From the NCBI RefSeq assembly GCF_000321415.2, contig NC_019902.2:2046001-2110000 (forward strand): a stretch of 64,000 bases of DNA, read 5' to 3'. Origin of the DNA: Thioalkalivibrio nitratireducens DSM 14787. Lineage in GTDB: Bacteria; Pseudomonadota; Gammaproteobacteria; Ectothiorhodospirales; Ectothiorhodospiraceae. The notes below the pieces were generated by a model that was not told where the DNA came from, ran no database searches, and worked only from the letters and a program-made list of their open reading frames with translations. Made by a program: the position numbers and the translations under genes. This document shows, one piece after another, positions 36,201 through 44,334 of the stretch (position 1 is its first letter; the number at the start of each line of letters is the position of its first letter).

Positions 36201-38666
36201 CTATCGTGCGTTCATCGCGATCCACGCCTGGCCGAGGCTGAGACCCCCGTCGTTGGCAGGCGCGAGGCGCGGGAGGTGGACATGGACGTCCACGGCGGTC
36301 AATCGCCGTTCGAGTTCGGTCATCAGGACCTGGTTCAGCACGCAGCCCCCGCTGAAGACGAGGTGGCGAATGCCGGTGGCCTCGGCGACCGGGCCGATCC
36401 AGCCGGCCAGCGCGGCAGCGAGCGTGGCATGGAACACGGCGGCCGCGTACGCCTGGCGGGCGCATCGATCTCGAGTAAACGAAAGCGGCGGCGAGCACCC
36501 GTGTTCGGTGGCAGCGTCGTTTGAAGTGCGGAAGCTGGTTCCCGTATTTCCGGATGTCGGGACCTGTACTCCGGTGGGACGCAGCGGCGCGCCGCCTGGC
36601 TGCCCAACGTCCGCCAGCCAGGCGAGCAGCGGCAGCAGGTTCAGGCTGTGGTCGGCCTCGATATGCCAGCCATCCGCAACTGGCTCGGCATGGCCGTACC
36701 ATTCGGCGAGGCCCTCCAGCAACATCGCGGCCTGGCCCTCGAAGCGCTGAACGGGCTTGAGGCCGAGCAGGCCGGCGGCGGCGTCGAAATGGCGGCCGAG
36801 GCTGGTGCTCAGCGGGCTGTGGATGCCGCGCTCCAGCACTTCGGCGAGTTGGACCGCCAGCGGCTGTTCGGGGAAGCGCGCGGCGACCTCCCCTCCCCGG
36901 CCCAGCGCGTGCAGCGCGGCGGCGGCCATGCGCCAGGGCTCGCGCGCGGCGCGGTCGCCGCCGGGGAGCGCGAGCGGTGCGAGGTGGCCGAGACGTTCGA
37001 AATCCGCACCGTCCAGGCGCAGCAGCTCCCCACCCCAGGGGGTCCCGTCGCTGCCCAGACCGACACCGTCCATCGCGATGCCGAGTACCGGGCCCTCGAG
37101 TCCGTGCTCGGCCTGTACCGCCGCGAGATGGGCATGGTGGTGCTGCACGCGGATCAGCGGGACATCGAGTTCTGCCGCCATCGCGGCCGCAAGCTGACTG
37201 CTGTAGAAATCCGGGTGCTGATCGCAGGCGATGCGTTCGGGCCGGATCTCGAGGATGCCGAGCAGGTGCCGCGCGCTGTCGTCCAGCGAACGGCAGGTCG
37301 CGGCGTTGTCGAGGTCGCCGATGTGCGGGGACAGGAAGGCCTGGTCATCGCGGGTCACGCAGAGGGTGTTCTTCAGCCAGGCACCCAATGCCAGTACCGA
37401 GGGACCACTGTGTGGCAGGCGGATCGCGTTCGGCGTGTAGCCGCGCGCGCGGCGCAGGAAGGCCGCGCCGCCGGCGCCGACGCGGATCACCGAGTCGTCG
37501 CAGCGAACGAGGATGTCGCGGTCGTGCACCAGCAGCGCGTCGGCGATGCCAGCCAGACGCTGCACGGCTTCAGCGTTATCGGTCACCAGCGGTTCACCGC
37601 CAGGGTTGGCCGAGGTGCAGACCAGCAGCCAAGGGTCGACATCCTCCGCCTCGAGCCAGGCAGTGCCGACGGGGCGTCCCGCGGCCTCGTGGAACAGCAG
37701 GTAGTGCAGCGGCGTGTACGCGAGCATCGCCCCCAGCCAGGCAAGCCCAGGGGCAACGCCGGGAAGCGTCTCGTCGCATTCCCGCGCCTTGCGCAGCAGC
37801 ACGATCGGGCGGTCGCGGGAGCGCAGCAACTGTTCTTCCGCGTCGCCGATTTCCACCAGGCCGTCCAGTGCGCGCAGGTCCGCTGCCATCACCGCGAGCG
37901 GCTTCTCCTCACGGTGTTTACGTGCACGCAGACGGGCGACACTGTCGGCGTTGCGCGCATCGCAGAGCAGATGGAAACCACCCAGGCCCTTCACTGCCAG
38001 GATCTCGCCCGCTTTCAGCCGACGCACGGTTTCGGCAAGCGGATCGGCAGCGGCGATCGGCGCACCGTCCGGCTTCAGCAGCGTGAGGCGCGGACCACAG
38101 TCCGGACAGGCGTTCGGCTGCGCGTGAAAGCGGCGGTGAGCCGGGTCGTCGTACTCGTGCTGGCAGGGCGGGCACTGGGAGAACGCCGCCATGCTGGTGT
38201 TCGGGCGGTCGTAGGGGAGCGCTCGAGTCAGCGTGTAGCGGGGACCGCAGTGGGTGCAGTTGATGAACGGGTAGCGGTAGCGCCGGTCGTTCGGGTCGAA
38301 AAGCTCTTCCAGGCAGGCCGCACAGACCGCGGCGTCCGGAGTGATCCCGGTGCGTACCGCGCCGGCGCGGCTGGGGGCGATCCGGAACGCGGGTTCGCCA
38401 TCCGGCGGTTCCGGCGCACGCTCGGTCGTCTCGACCGCGTCCACGCGGGCCAGCGGCGGTGCCTCGGCGGCAATGCGGCGCAGGAAGTCCGCGACGGCCT
38501 GCGGGTCGCCCTGGATTTCGAGATCGACACCGGCCGCGTCGTTCAGGACCCATCCGGTCAGGCCGAGTTCGACGGCAAGGCCGTAGACGTAGGGGCGGAA
38601 CCCGACGCCCTGCACCTGGCCGCGCACGCGGACATGGCGGCGGATGGGGTCAGTCCTAATGATCAT
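36201..38666 (-). CDS. hypF: hydrogenase carbamoyltransferase HypF (with unusual insertion)
   Basis: An 821-residue protein. Domains in order: acylphosphatase (VRGQVQGVGFRPYVYGLA), two zinc fingers (CAACLEELFD ... CTHCGPRYTL, CPPCQHEYDD ... CPDCGPRLTL), YrdC-like (KGLGGFHLLCDA) and Kae1-like (VQHHHAHLAAVQAEHG, VFSGGCVLNQVL). It makes the carbamoyl group for CN ligands from carbamoyl phosphate. About 50 residues around GVQVPTSGNTGTSF (DNA about 36455-36604) are not normally present and look like translated noncoding DNA. The ATG at 38666 is chosen because the acylphosphatase begins just after it. Confidence 0.92.
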   Translation of the reverse strand: MIIRTDPIRRHVRVRGQVQGVGFRPYVYGLAVELGLTGWVLNDAAGVDLEIQGDPQAVADFLRRIAAEAPPLARVDAVETTERAPEPPDGEPAFRIAPSRAGAVRTGITPDAAVCAACLEELFDPNDRRYRYPFINCTHCGPRYTLTRALPYDRPNTSMAAFSQCPPCQHEYDDPAHRRFHAQPNACPDCGPRLTLLKPDGAPIAAADPLAETVRRLKAGEILAVKGLGGFHLLCDARNADSVARLRARKHREEKPLAVMAADLRALDGLVEIGDAEEQLLRSRDRPIVLLRKARECDETLPGVAPGLAWLGAMLAYTPLHYLLFHEAAGRPVGTAWLEAEDVDPWLLVCTSANPGGEPLVTDNAEAVQRLAGIADALLVHDRDILVRCDDSVIRVGAGGAAFLRRARGYTPNAIRLPHSGPSVLALGAWLKNTLCVTRDDQAFLSPHIGDLDNAATCRSLDDSARHLLGILEIRPERIACDQHPDFYSSQLAAAMAAELDVPLIRVQHHHAHLAAVQAEHGLEGPVLGIAMDGVGLGSDGTPWGGELLRLDGADFERLGHLAPLALPGGDRAAREPWRMAAAALHALGRGGEVAARFPEQPLAVQLAEVLERGIHSPLSTSLGRHFDAAAGLLGLKPVQRFEGQAAMLLEGLAEWYGHAEPVADGWHIEADHSLNLLPLLAWLADVGQPGGAPLRPTGVQVPTSGNTGTSFRTSNDAATEHGCSPPLSFTRDRCARQAYAAAVFHATLAAALAGWIGPVAEATGIRHLVFSGGCVLNQVLMTELERRLTAVDVHVHLPRLAPANDGGLSLGQAWIAMNAR

Positions 38667-38986
38667 GGCGCGGGCAGCCACTCCGGACCACAAGGCACGC
38701 GTATGGCGGAAGCGCCCGAAAGCCGTCATCCGCCGACGAGTACCGCGGCTGTCGCACGCTCCTGGTTCTTGCCAACGCCGCATGGCCGATGACGGCCTTC
38801 GGCCTCTTCCGTCGCCGGGACGCTTCTTTCACGCTAACTCTCATGCCCTCGGCCGCGAGGCACACCGAAGGATGAAAACGGGCCACGCAAGCACACGGAA
38901 ATAGAGCAAGACATTGAATATCAGCCATTTTCCGTTCTGTCCGTGTCCTTCCGTGGCTGCCTTTTCACGCTGACGTCATGCCCGGT
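38667..38986. repeat. intergenic region with dispersed repeat
   Basis: About 320 nt with no gene. Positions 38704-38741 (GGCGGAAGC ... GTCATCCGCCG) form an imperfect palindrome related to 4553-4598. A second palindromic block lies at 38778-38815 (GGCCGATGACGGCCTTCGG region). It separates hypF from hypB. Confidence 0.45.
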
Positions 38987-40393
38987 TCAGCGCCCCTGCC
39001 GGGCCTCCTGCAGCTGGGCCTCGAGTTCCGCGACGCGGCGGCGAAGTGCTTCGAGTTCCTCGGCGGATTCCGCGGGGGCGTCCTGCCCCATGGCCTGATC
39101 CAGCCAGGCGACCCACGCGTCCATGCCCTCGCCGGTACGTGCCGAGACCTGCAATACCTCGAGATCCGGATTGATCCGGCGCGCGTACTCGATGCAGCGC
39201 TCGACGTCGAAATCCAGGTACGGAAGCAGGTCGACCTTGTTCAGGATCATCAGGTCGGAGGCGTGGAACATGTCCGGGTATTTCAACGGCTTGTCCTCGC
39301 CCTCGGTGACCGAGAGGATAACCACCTTGTGCGCCTCGCCAAGATCGAACGCCGACGGGCAGACCAGGTTGCCGACGTTCTCGATCAGCAGCAGACCGCG
39401 CCCCTCGAGTTTCAGGTGCTGCACGGCGTGTCCGACCATGTGCGCGTCGAGGTGGCAGCCCTTGCCGGTATTGACCTGCACTGCCGGTGCGCCGGTTGCG
39501 CGGATGCGCTCGGCGTCGTGGCTGGTCTGCTGGTCGCCTTCGACCACGCTGATCGGGTAGCGGCCCCGCAGGCGTTCGATGGTCGCGGTCAGCAGGCTGG
39601 TCTTGCCGGAACCGGGACTGGAGACGAGGTTCAGCGCAAGGATGCCGTGGCGCTGAAAGTGTTCGCGGTTGCTGTTCGCGTAGGCGTTGTTCTTGCCGAG
39701 GATATCCTGTTCGATCCGGACCATGCGCTCCTGGGTCATTCCCGGCGCATGGACGTGGGCCGGCCCGTGGCCGTAGTGCAGATCATCACCGCGCTCGGCC
39801 ATTGCCTCGCCGGCGTGGACATGATCGTGCGCGGTCCCGTGGCCGTGGGCGCCATCGTGATCATGGGGGTGACTGTGTACGGTGCTGTCGGCGTGGCGGT
39901 GCTCGTGCTGGTGGGGCTGCCCATGCCCGTGGTCGTGATCGGCGCCGTGACCGTGGGCCGCAGCATGGTCGTGCGGATGGGCATGCACGGTACCATCCGC
40001 ATGCTGGTGGGAATGCGCATGCCGGTGCCGATGGTCGTGCCCCGCACCGTGGCCGTGCTCGTCGGCGTGATCGTGGACGTGAAGGTGCACTGTACCATCC
40101 GCGTGCTCGTGCACATGCTCATGGTGGTGATGGTGCTCGTGCCCGTGCAGGTGTTCGCCCGCATGATCGTGCGCGTGACTGTGAACCGTGCCGTCCGCGT
40201 GCCGATGCTCGTGGTGATGTTCGTGTGAATGTTCATGTGCCGCGCCGTGGGCGTGGGCGTGGGCGTGGGCGTGGGCGTGGGAATGACTGTGCACCGTGCC
40301 ATCGGCATGGCGATGCTCGTGTTCGTGGCCGCGCACGGCCTGTCCTTCGACCCGGGCCTCACCTTCCCCGCATCCGCATACCGTACACATCAC
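38987..40393 (-). CDS. hypB: hydrogenase nickel GTPase HypB with giant His-rich domain
   Basis: A 468-residue protein, about 180 residues longer than typical HypB. The N terminus has the high-affinity nickel motif CTVCGCG. Residues about 22-213 contain over 70 histidines by my count, arranged around five repeats of H-A-D-G/S-T-V-H. The GTPase follows with P-loop [11 protein letters not shown], the metal-site [11 protein letters not shown] and NKVDLL. The C-terminal 35 residues are a coiled coil ([20 protein letters not shown]). It inserts nickel with HypA; the His domain should store nickel. Tandem ATGs at 40393 and 40390. Confidence 0.94.
   Translation of the reverse strand: MMCTVCGCGEGEARVEGQAVRGHEHEHRHADGTVHSHSHAHAHAHAHAHGAAHEHSHEHHHEHRHADGTVHSHAHDHAGEHLHGHEHHHHHEHVHEHADGTVHLHVHDHADEHGHGAGHDHRHRHAHSHQHADGTVHAHPHDHAAAHGHGADHDHGHGQPHQHEHRHADSTVHSHPHDHDGAHGHGTAHDHVHAGEAMAERGDDLHYGHGPAHVHAPGMTQERMVRIEQDILGKNNAYANSNREHFQRHGILALNLVSSPGSGKTSLLTATIERLRGRYPISVVEGDQQTSHDAERIRATGAPAVQVNTGKGCHLDAHMVGHAVQHLKLEGRGLLLIENVGNLVCPSAFDLGEAHKVVILSVTEGEDKPLKYPDMFHASDLMILNKVDLLPYLDFDVERCIEYARRINPDLEVLQVSARTGEGMDAWVAWLDQAMGQDAPAESAEELEALRRRVAELEAQLQEARQGR
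40247..40281. repeat. hexanucleotide microsatellite inside hypB
   Basis: Five perfect GTGGGC units plus a sixth partial (GTGGG), encoding His-Ala dipeptides on the minus strand. The unit is six bases, so slippage would change length without breaking the frame. Confidence 0.9.
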
Positions 40394-40534
40394 AGCCTCC
40401 TGTAATCGTCGACTACACCGTTCCTGCTACCGAGGTGGCCGCAGACCGTCATTGTGTGCCCCGATCCCACCTGGAGCCAGTTTCCCTGTCTTCAAACTTG
40501 CCACGCACGGTCGCCGGCGATATTGCGCTGGCTC

Positions 40535-40569
40535 ACGTTCGCGAAGCCTTTCGCAGGAACCGCGAACGT
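40535..40569. repeat. inverted repeat between hypA and hypB
   Basis: ACGTTCGCG (40535-40543) and CGCGAACGT (40561-40569) form a 9-bp perfect stem with a 17-nt loop, directly after the hypA stop codon. It could be an attenuator, an mRNA end or an operator; no T-run follows. Confidence 0.5.
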
Positions 40570-40572
40570 TTC

Positions 40573-40956
40573 TCAGCGCGCATGTCCCTCCGCAGCCTCG
40601 GTGCAATCGGCGACGGTCTCAACCTCCAGATCTAGGACCCGCATGTCCATCCCACCGGACGCACGCACGCGGTAGCTGCCGCACAGCGGGCAGGCGTCGA
40701 ACAGTGCGCCGATCGCCACCGTCGTGTTGCAGTCGAGGCACCAGCCCTCTCCCGGCACCTCGACAATCTCGAGCACGGCTCCTGACGCGATGCTGTCGGC
40801 CATCACCGCATCGAAGCCGAACCGCAGCGCGTCGAGCTCCACGCCGGACAGTTCTCCGACCTCGAGCCGGACCCGTCGCACGCGGTGGAAACCGCGCTGC
40901 GCGGCCTGGTCCTCGATGATCTGCAGGATCCCCTCGGCCAGCGACATCTCATGCAT
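40573..40956 (-). CDS. hypA: hydrogenase nickel insertion protein HypA
   Basis: A 127-residue protein starting MHEMSLAEGILQIIED; His2 is the nickel ligand. The zinc site is C-LD-C ... C-PL-C (WCLDCNTTV, ACPLCGSYRV). It overlaps hupK by 8 nt. A second ATG lies three codons in but His2 favours the first. Confidence 0.95.
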   Translation of the reverse strand: MHEMSLAEGILQIIEDQAAQRGFHRVRRVRLEVGELSGVELDALRFGFDAVMADSIASGAVLEIVEVPGEGWCLDCNTTVAIGALFDACPLCGSYRVRASGGMDMRVLDLEVETVADCTEAAEGHAR

Positions 40957-42058
40957 CCGCGATCTCCAGTTGGTGCTGCACGCAGGGATCCAGCGCCATC
41001 ACCTGCAGCGCGACCTGTTCGCGCAGCGCCGCCTCGCCGGCCGCCCGGATCCCGATCAGCCCCTGCGCCGCCGGCCCCTGCGGGTGGAAATTCCACTCGG
41101 TGGGCGCAACGATCCGGTACTCTGCGATCCGTCCATCCTCGACCTGCACCCAGTGCAGCAATACCCCGCGTACCATCTCCAGCGCCACCACTGCCTGGCC
41201 GAGCGCAGTCTCGCCATGGAGTGCATGCGGCCACGGTTTTTCGTCCACCAGGGATTGTAACCCCTGCCCCAGTTCCAGCACCCGCGCCAGCACCCGGTGC
41301 CAGGCGTCGGCGCGGCCATCGGCGAGCGCCAGCACCGGATGCGCCCGCAGCCGCGCCAGCGGTCCCATCTCGAAGACGCGCCCCTCGTGATCGGGCCGCC
41401 AGTGATAATCCCCATCGGCCTGCAGGCGCGCGGGTGCCTGCGCGACCCAGGCCTGCAGATCCGTCGCACCGAAGAGCGGTGCGCGGGACACGCCACGGCC
41501 TTGCAGCCGGGGAGCGAGTTCCCGCAGCAACGCGGCCAGCGGCGCCGAATCCCGACTCAGCCAGCGCCCGAAGCCGTCGGGATCCTGCATGGCCGTTCCC
41601 GGGCCGGGGCGCGATCCGAACAGGGCGCGTAGCGTGTCCGCCGCCCAGGAGCGCGCGGCCTCCGGGTCGGCTGCAAACCGTTCCTGCGCGGCCAGCAGCG
41701 CCCGCAGGGGGTCCGCGAGCGGTCCCGAACCGGCCATCCGCGTCCAGTCCAGTCCCAGGCGCCACAGATGCTCGCGCAGGAATTCCAGCCGGATTCGCCC
41801 GGCCCATACCGCACGCTGGCCTGCGTCGATCGCGCCCCGGTCCCGCAGGGCCAGCAAAGCCTCGACCGCAACCGCCTGGGCATCGCCACAGAGGCTGAAC
41901 AGGCGCGGGATCACTGCCAGAGCCTGCGCCGGCGGTTGCCCGCGCAGCAGACGCCCCGGCTGCGGACGGTGCGACTGCACGGTGGCAGCCGTCACCGCAT
42001 CGCCGTTCCACCGGATCCGGAGTTCGACCCGGCCTTCAGCGGGAATCGGGGTCGTCAC
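40949..42058 (-). CDS. hupK: HupK-type hydrogenase assembly protein (large-subunit paralogue)
   Basis: A 369-residue protein from a GTG at 42058 preceded by GGGGAGCC; an ATG at 42109 would lengthen it but deepen the overlap with hybE. It resembles a degenerate hydrogenase large subunit: SLCGDAQAVAVEALL near the N terminus replaces RICGVC, and the C terminus ends in ALDPCVQHQLEIADA, echoing the DPCxxCxxH site of HynL. Such proteins are thought to act as scaffolds for Fe(CN)2CO. Confidence 0.75.
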   Translation of the reverse strand: MTTPIPAEGRVELRIRWNGDAVTAATVQSHRPQPGRLLRGQPPAQALAVIPRLFSLCGDAQAVAVEALLALRDRGAIDAGQRAVWAGRIRLEFLREHLWRLGLDWTRMAGSGPLADPLRALLAAQERFAADPEAARSWAADTLRALFGSRPGPGTAMQDPDGFGRWLSRDSAPLAALLRELAPRLQGRGVSRAPLFGATDLQAWVAQAPARLQADGDYHWRPDHEGRVFEMGPLARLRAHPVLALADGRADAWHRVLARVLELGQGLQSLVDEKPWPHALHGETALGQAVVALEMVRGVLLHWVQVEDGRIAEYRIVAPTEWNFHPQGPAAQGLIGIRAAGEAALREQVALQVMALDPCVQHQLEIADA

Positions 42059-42665
42059 GCAGAAAGGCTCCCCGCAGGAAACCGCGCCGGTCCAGGTCGT
42101 GATCGGCATTGCGGCGTAGCGCGGCCAATGGGCCGCCGCCGGCGCGTGCCTGCGGCCGCGCGGCAGGGATCTCGTCCGTCGTCGCCCAGAGCTGCGCGAG
42201 CACTTCGTCGGCGACCGCGCGGGCGGTCGCCTGGTCGGGGAAATCGAACATCGGCGAAAACAGCGAGCAACTCTCGTAGGCGCCGATTCTGTCTTCGTAC
42301 GCGCCGACAAAGTCCACCGCCCCCCGCGGCAAATCGCGCGCCGCGGTCGCACCCACGCGCAATGTGCCGGCGTCGGGTATTCGCAACAGGATCATCGACC
42401 ACGGCGTGATCAGCACACCGAGCACGCCACCGCGCATGCGGCGAAACCCCACGGCTTCGACCTGCAGCGCGGGATTGACGAGAGCCATCGCGCGCATGCG
42501 CTCGGCCTCGATCGCATGAAAAGCCTGCTCGACGCGCTCGGCCCAAGCTTCGACGTCGGCTTCCACAGACACCGGTTCACGGGCGGCGGACGGCCGCGGC
42601 GGAAGGCCCTGCCCGCCGCTACCCGCTCCGCCGCCCGACGCCCCCGATGCATATCGTTCGTCCAT
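42036..42665 (-). CDS. hydrogenase assembly chaperone HybE/HupJ
   Basis: A 209-residue protein with a Gly-rich lead, then the HybE core (NPALQVEAVGFRRMRGGVLG, VLITPWSMILLRIP) and DLPRGAVDFVGAYEDRIGAY. The family acts as a chaperone for Tat-exported hydrogenase subunits, holding back early export. The C-terminal 60 residues go beyond the usual domain. It lies 3 nt after hupF. Confidence 0.8.
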   Translation of the reverse strand: MDERYASGASGGGAGSGGQGLPPRPSAAREPVSVEADVEAWAERVEQAFHAIEAERMRAMALVNPALQVEAVGFRRMRGGVLGVLITPWSMILLRIPDAGTLRVGATAARDLPRGAVDFVGAYEDRIGAYESCSLFSPMFDFPDQATARAVADEVLAQLWATTDEIPAARPQARAGGGPLAALRRNADHDLDRRGFLRGAFLRDDPDSR

Positions 42666-42668
42666 GCC

Positions 42669-42965
42669 CTACCCCACCTGCTTCGGAGGTCCGATCTGGG
42701 AAGGGAGCACCAGGTCCTGGAAGTAGTCTTCCACCCCGCCCTCGCCGCGCAGGGCCGCCTCCAGCGCGCAGACGGCCTGGTCTATCTGACTCGCCTGCTC
42801 GGGATCGAGTACTTCGCGGGCGTGGTCCTTGAGCGCCAGTACCCAGGTCCCGACCGGCTGCGCTCCCACCAGCATCATGTTCAGCCGGCGCTGTTCGCCG
42901 CGCCGTTCGCACAGCGCGGTGAATTCGCCACTTTCGATCACCTGCATCGGGATTCCAAGACACAT
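42669..42965 (-). CDS. hupF: HypC-family hydrogenase chaperone HupF
   Basis: A 98-residue protein beginning MCLGIPMQVIESGEF with the essential Cys2, and VGTWVLALKDHAREVLDPEQA. The acidic, longer C-terminal tail separates HupF from HypC. It is the first gene of the minus-strand accessory operon and divergent from the hydrogenase operon. Confidence 0.85.
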   Translation of the reverse strand: MCLGIPMQVIESGEFTALCERRGEQRRLNMMLVGAQPVGTWVLALKDHAREVLDPEQASQIDQAVCALEAALRGEGGVEDYFQDLVLPSQIGPPKQVG

Positions 42966-43193
42966 CGCCAGTCACACTCCAGGGCCTACACCCGATCCGG
43001 ATCCTTGAGAGATCCTCAGCACGTTCGGCACCGCCGGCGGTCGCTACGCCCGCCAAGGATCCGGCGGCTCGACCGGACTCGCCCGCTAACGTACCCTCCG
43101 CAGGTACCCGCGAACTCCGCCCCGCGCCAGGGGACCGAGCATGACACTTCCACGTCTCCAAGCCACCTTCCCACAATGGAACCGGGCCGAATA

Positions 43194-43205
43194 TGATCTA
43201 GATCA
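43194..43205. promoter_or_regulatory. CRP/FNR-family palindrome between divergent hydrogenase units
   Basis: TGATCTAGATCA is a perfect 12-bp palindrome holding the FNR core TGAT-N4-ATCA; the outer bases (A and C) deviate from TTGAT-N4-ATCAA. It is also close to a CRP site (TGTGA-N6-TCACA). It lies 148 nt before the protease start and 228 nt before hupF. The gap 42966-43341 shows no gene. Confidence 0.55.
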
Positions 43206-43341
43206 CCGCCGCCCGGAGGCGCTTCACGCATGCTTTGACTCAACATAAGAGAACGCTGATTTCTTCATAAAAATTACGAGGATGTCATACGGATCTGGCC
43301 TCGTTTCACCCGGCAGGGTAGCCGGAGACTGCAGAGCGGAC

Positions 43342-43869
43342 ATGATTATTCGAGAAGCCAGCCCCACCCCTACCGCCCGGTCACCCGCGGTCCAGAAGGC
43401 CGACACCACGCTGGTCCTGGGCCTCGGCAACATCCTGCTGACCGACGAAGGCACCGGTGTCCACGTGGTGACCCGGCTGGCGGAAACGCATGCCGGGCGC
43501 GAGGACGTCGAGTTCATGGACGGTGGCACCCTGAGCTTCTCCCTCGCAGGTGCCATCGTCGCGACCGACTCGCTGATCGTCGTGGACACCGCGGCGCTCG
43601 GCGCCGCACCCGGCGCCATCCGCGTGTTCGAGGGAGATGCGATGGATCAGTTCGTGACCACCGGCCCCCGGAGCAGCGTGCACGAGGTCAGCCTGTCCGA
43701 CCTGCTCGCGGTCACCGCGCTCGAGGGCCTGCTGCCCCGGCGCCGGGCACTGGTTGGGATCCAGCCGCAAGACATGGACTGGGGCGACCGGCCGACCAAC
43801 GCCGTGGCCCAGGCCATTCCCGCGGCCTGCGAGGCGGTGATGGACATCGTGAACCGGTGGCAGTCATGA
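43342..43869 (+). CDS. hupD: [NiFe] hydrogenase maturation endopeptidase (HupD/HyaD type)
   Basis: A protein of 175 residues with GLGNILLTDEGTGVHVV, IVVDTAALG and SSVHEVSLSDLLAV; the Glu, Asp and His in these motifs bind nickel in the substrate. It removes the C-terminal peptide of HynL after nickel insertion. I prefer ATG 43342 because the conserved region starts 20 residues later; an in-frame ATG at 43282 is an alternative. It overlaps the next gene by ATGA. Confidence 0.88.
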   Translation: MIIREASPTPTARSPAVQKADTTLVLGLGNILLTDEGTGVHVVTRLAETHAGREDVEFMDGGTLSFSLAGAIVATDSLIVVDTAALGAAPGAIRVFEGDAMDQFVTTGPRSSVHEVSLSDLLAVTALEGLLPRRRALVGIQPQDMDWGDRPTNAVAQAIPAACEAVMDIVNRWQS

Positions 43870-44294
43870 GCCTGAAAGACATTCCCGTCAAATTCGAAGG
43901 AAGCCCGAACGAGGCCGAGCCCGGCGGCATGGCACTGGCGCTGCTGCGCGAAATCGCCGACCACCTGTCCACCGTTGTCGGGGGCGGAGAGCGGCAGGTG
44001 GTCGAACTCGGCAACCTGCCGCTGAGCGAGGTCGACCGCGAGTTGCTGCGGGAAAGGCTCGGGCGCGGAGAGGTGGAGGCGAAAATCCTCGCCTCCGGGC
44101 TTACCGAGGTCTATGAAACGGCTTTCCCCGGCGTTTGGTGGGTCAAATATTTCCATGACGGCGACCACTACGTCGCCGAGCAGATCGAGATCGGCGCCGT
44201 ACCGATGATCCTGGAGACCCACGCCGAGGACATCCGGGCCAGCGCCGAACGCTTCACGCAACTGTTCGAACAGACAGCAAGGAACCAGCAGTGA
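43866..44294 (+). CDS. short HupH/HyaF-type hydrogenase expression protein
   Basis: A 142-residue protein (MSLKDIPVKFEGSPNEAEPG), containing one HupH/HyaF C-terminal type domain (GEVEAKILASGLTEVYETAFPGVWWVKYFH). Typical HupH or HyaF proteins are about 280 residues with two such regions. It sits between the protease and the small subunit gene, in the place usual for hydrogenase assembly factors. Confidence 0.75.
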   Translation: MSLKDIPVKFEGSPNEAEPGGMALALLREIADHLSTVVGGGERQVVELGNLPLSEVDRELLRERLGRGEVEAKILASGLTEVYETAFPGVWWVKYFHDGDHYVAEQIEIGAVPMILETHAEDIRASAERFTQLFEQTARNQQ

Positions 44295-44334
44295 CCACTC
44301 GCATTCAGCAACGACTTGCACAGAGGGGGTCGGC

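Noticed and set aside
40000-40330. Regular short repeats resembling a repeat array
   Set aside because: These are the His-rich coding repeats of hypB; the units are short, in frame and not separated by unique spacers, so this is not a CRISPR array.
43206-43341. Sigma-54 promoter for the hydrogenase operon
   Set aside because: No GG-N10-GC pair of the TGGCAC/TTGCA type was found upstream of the protease gene.
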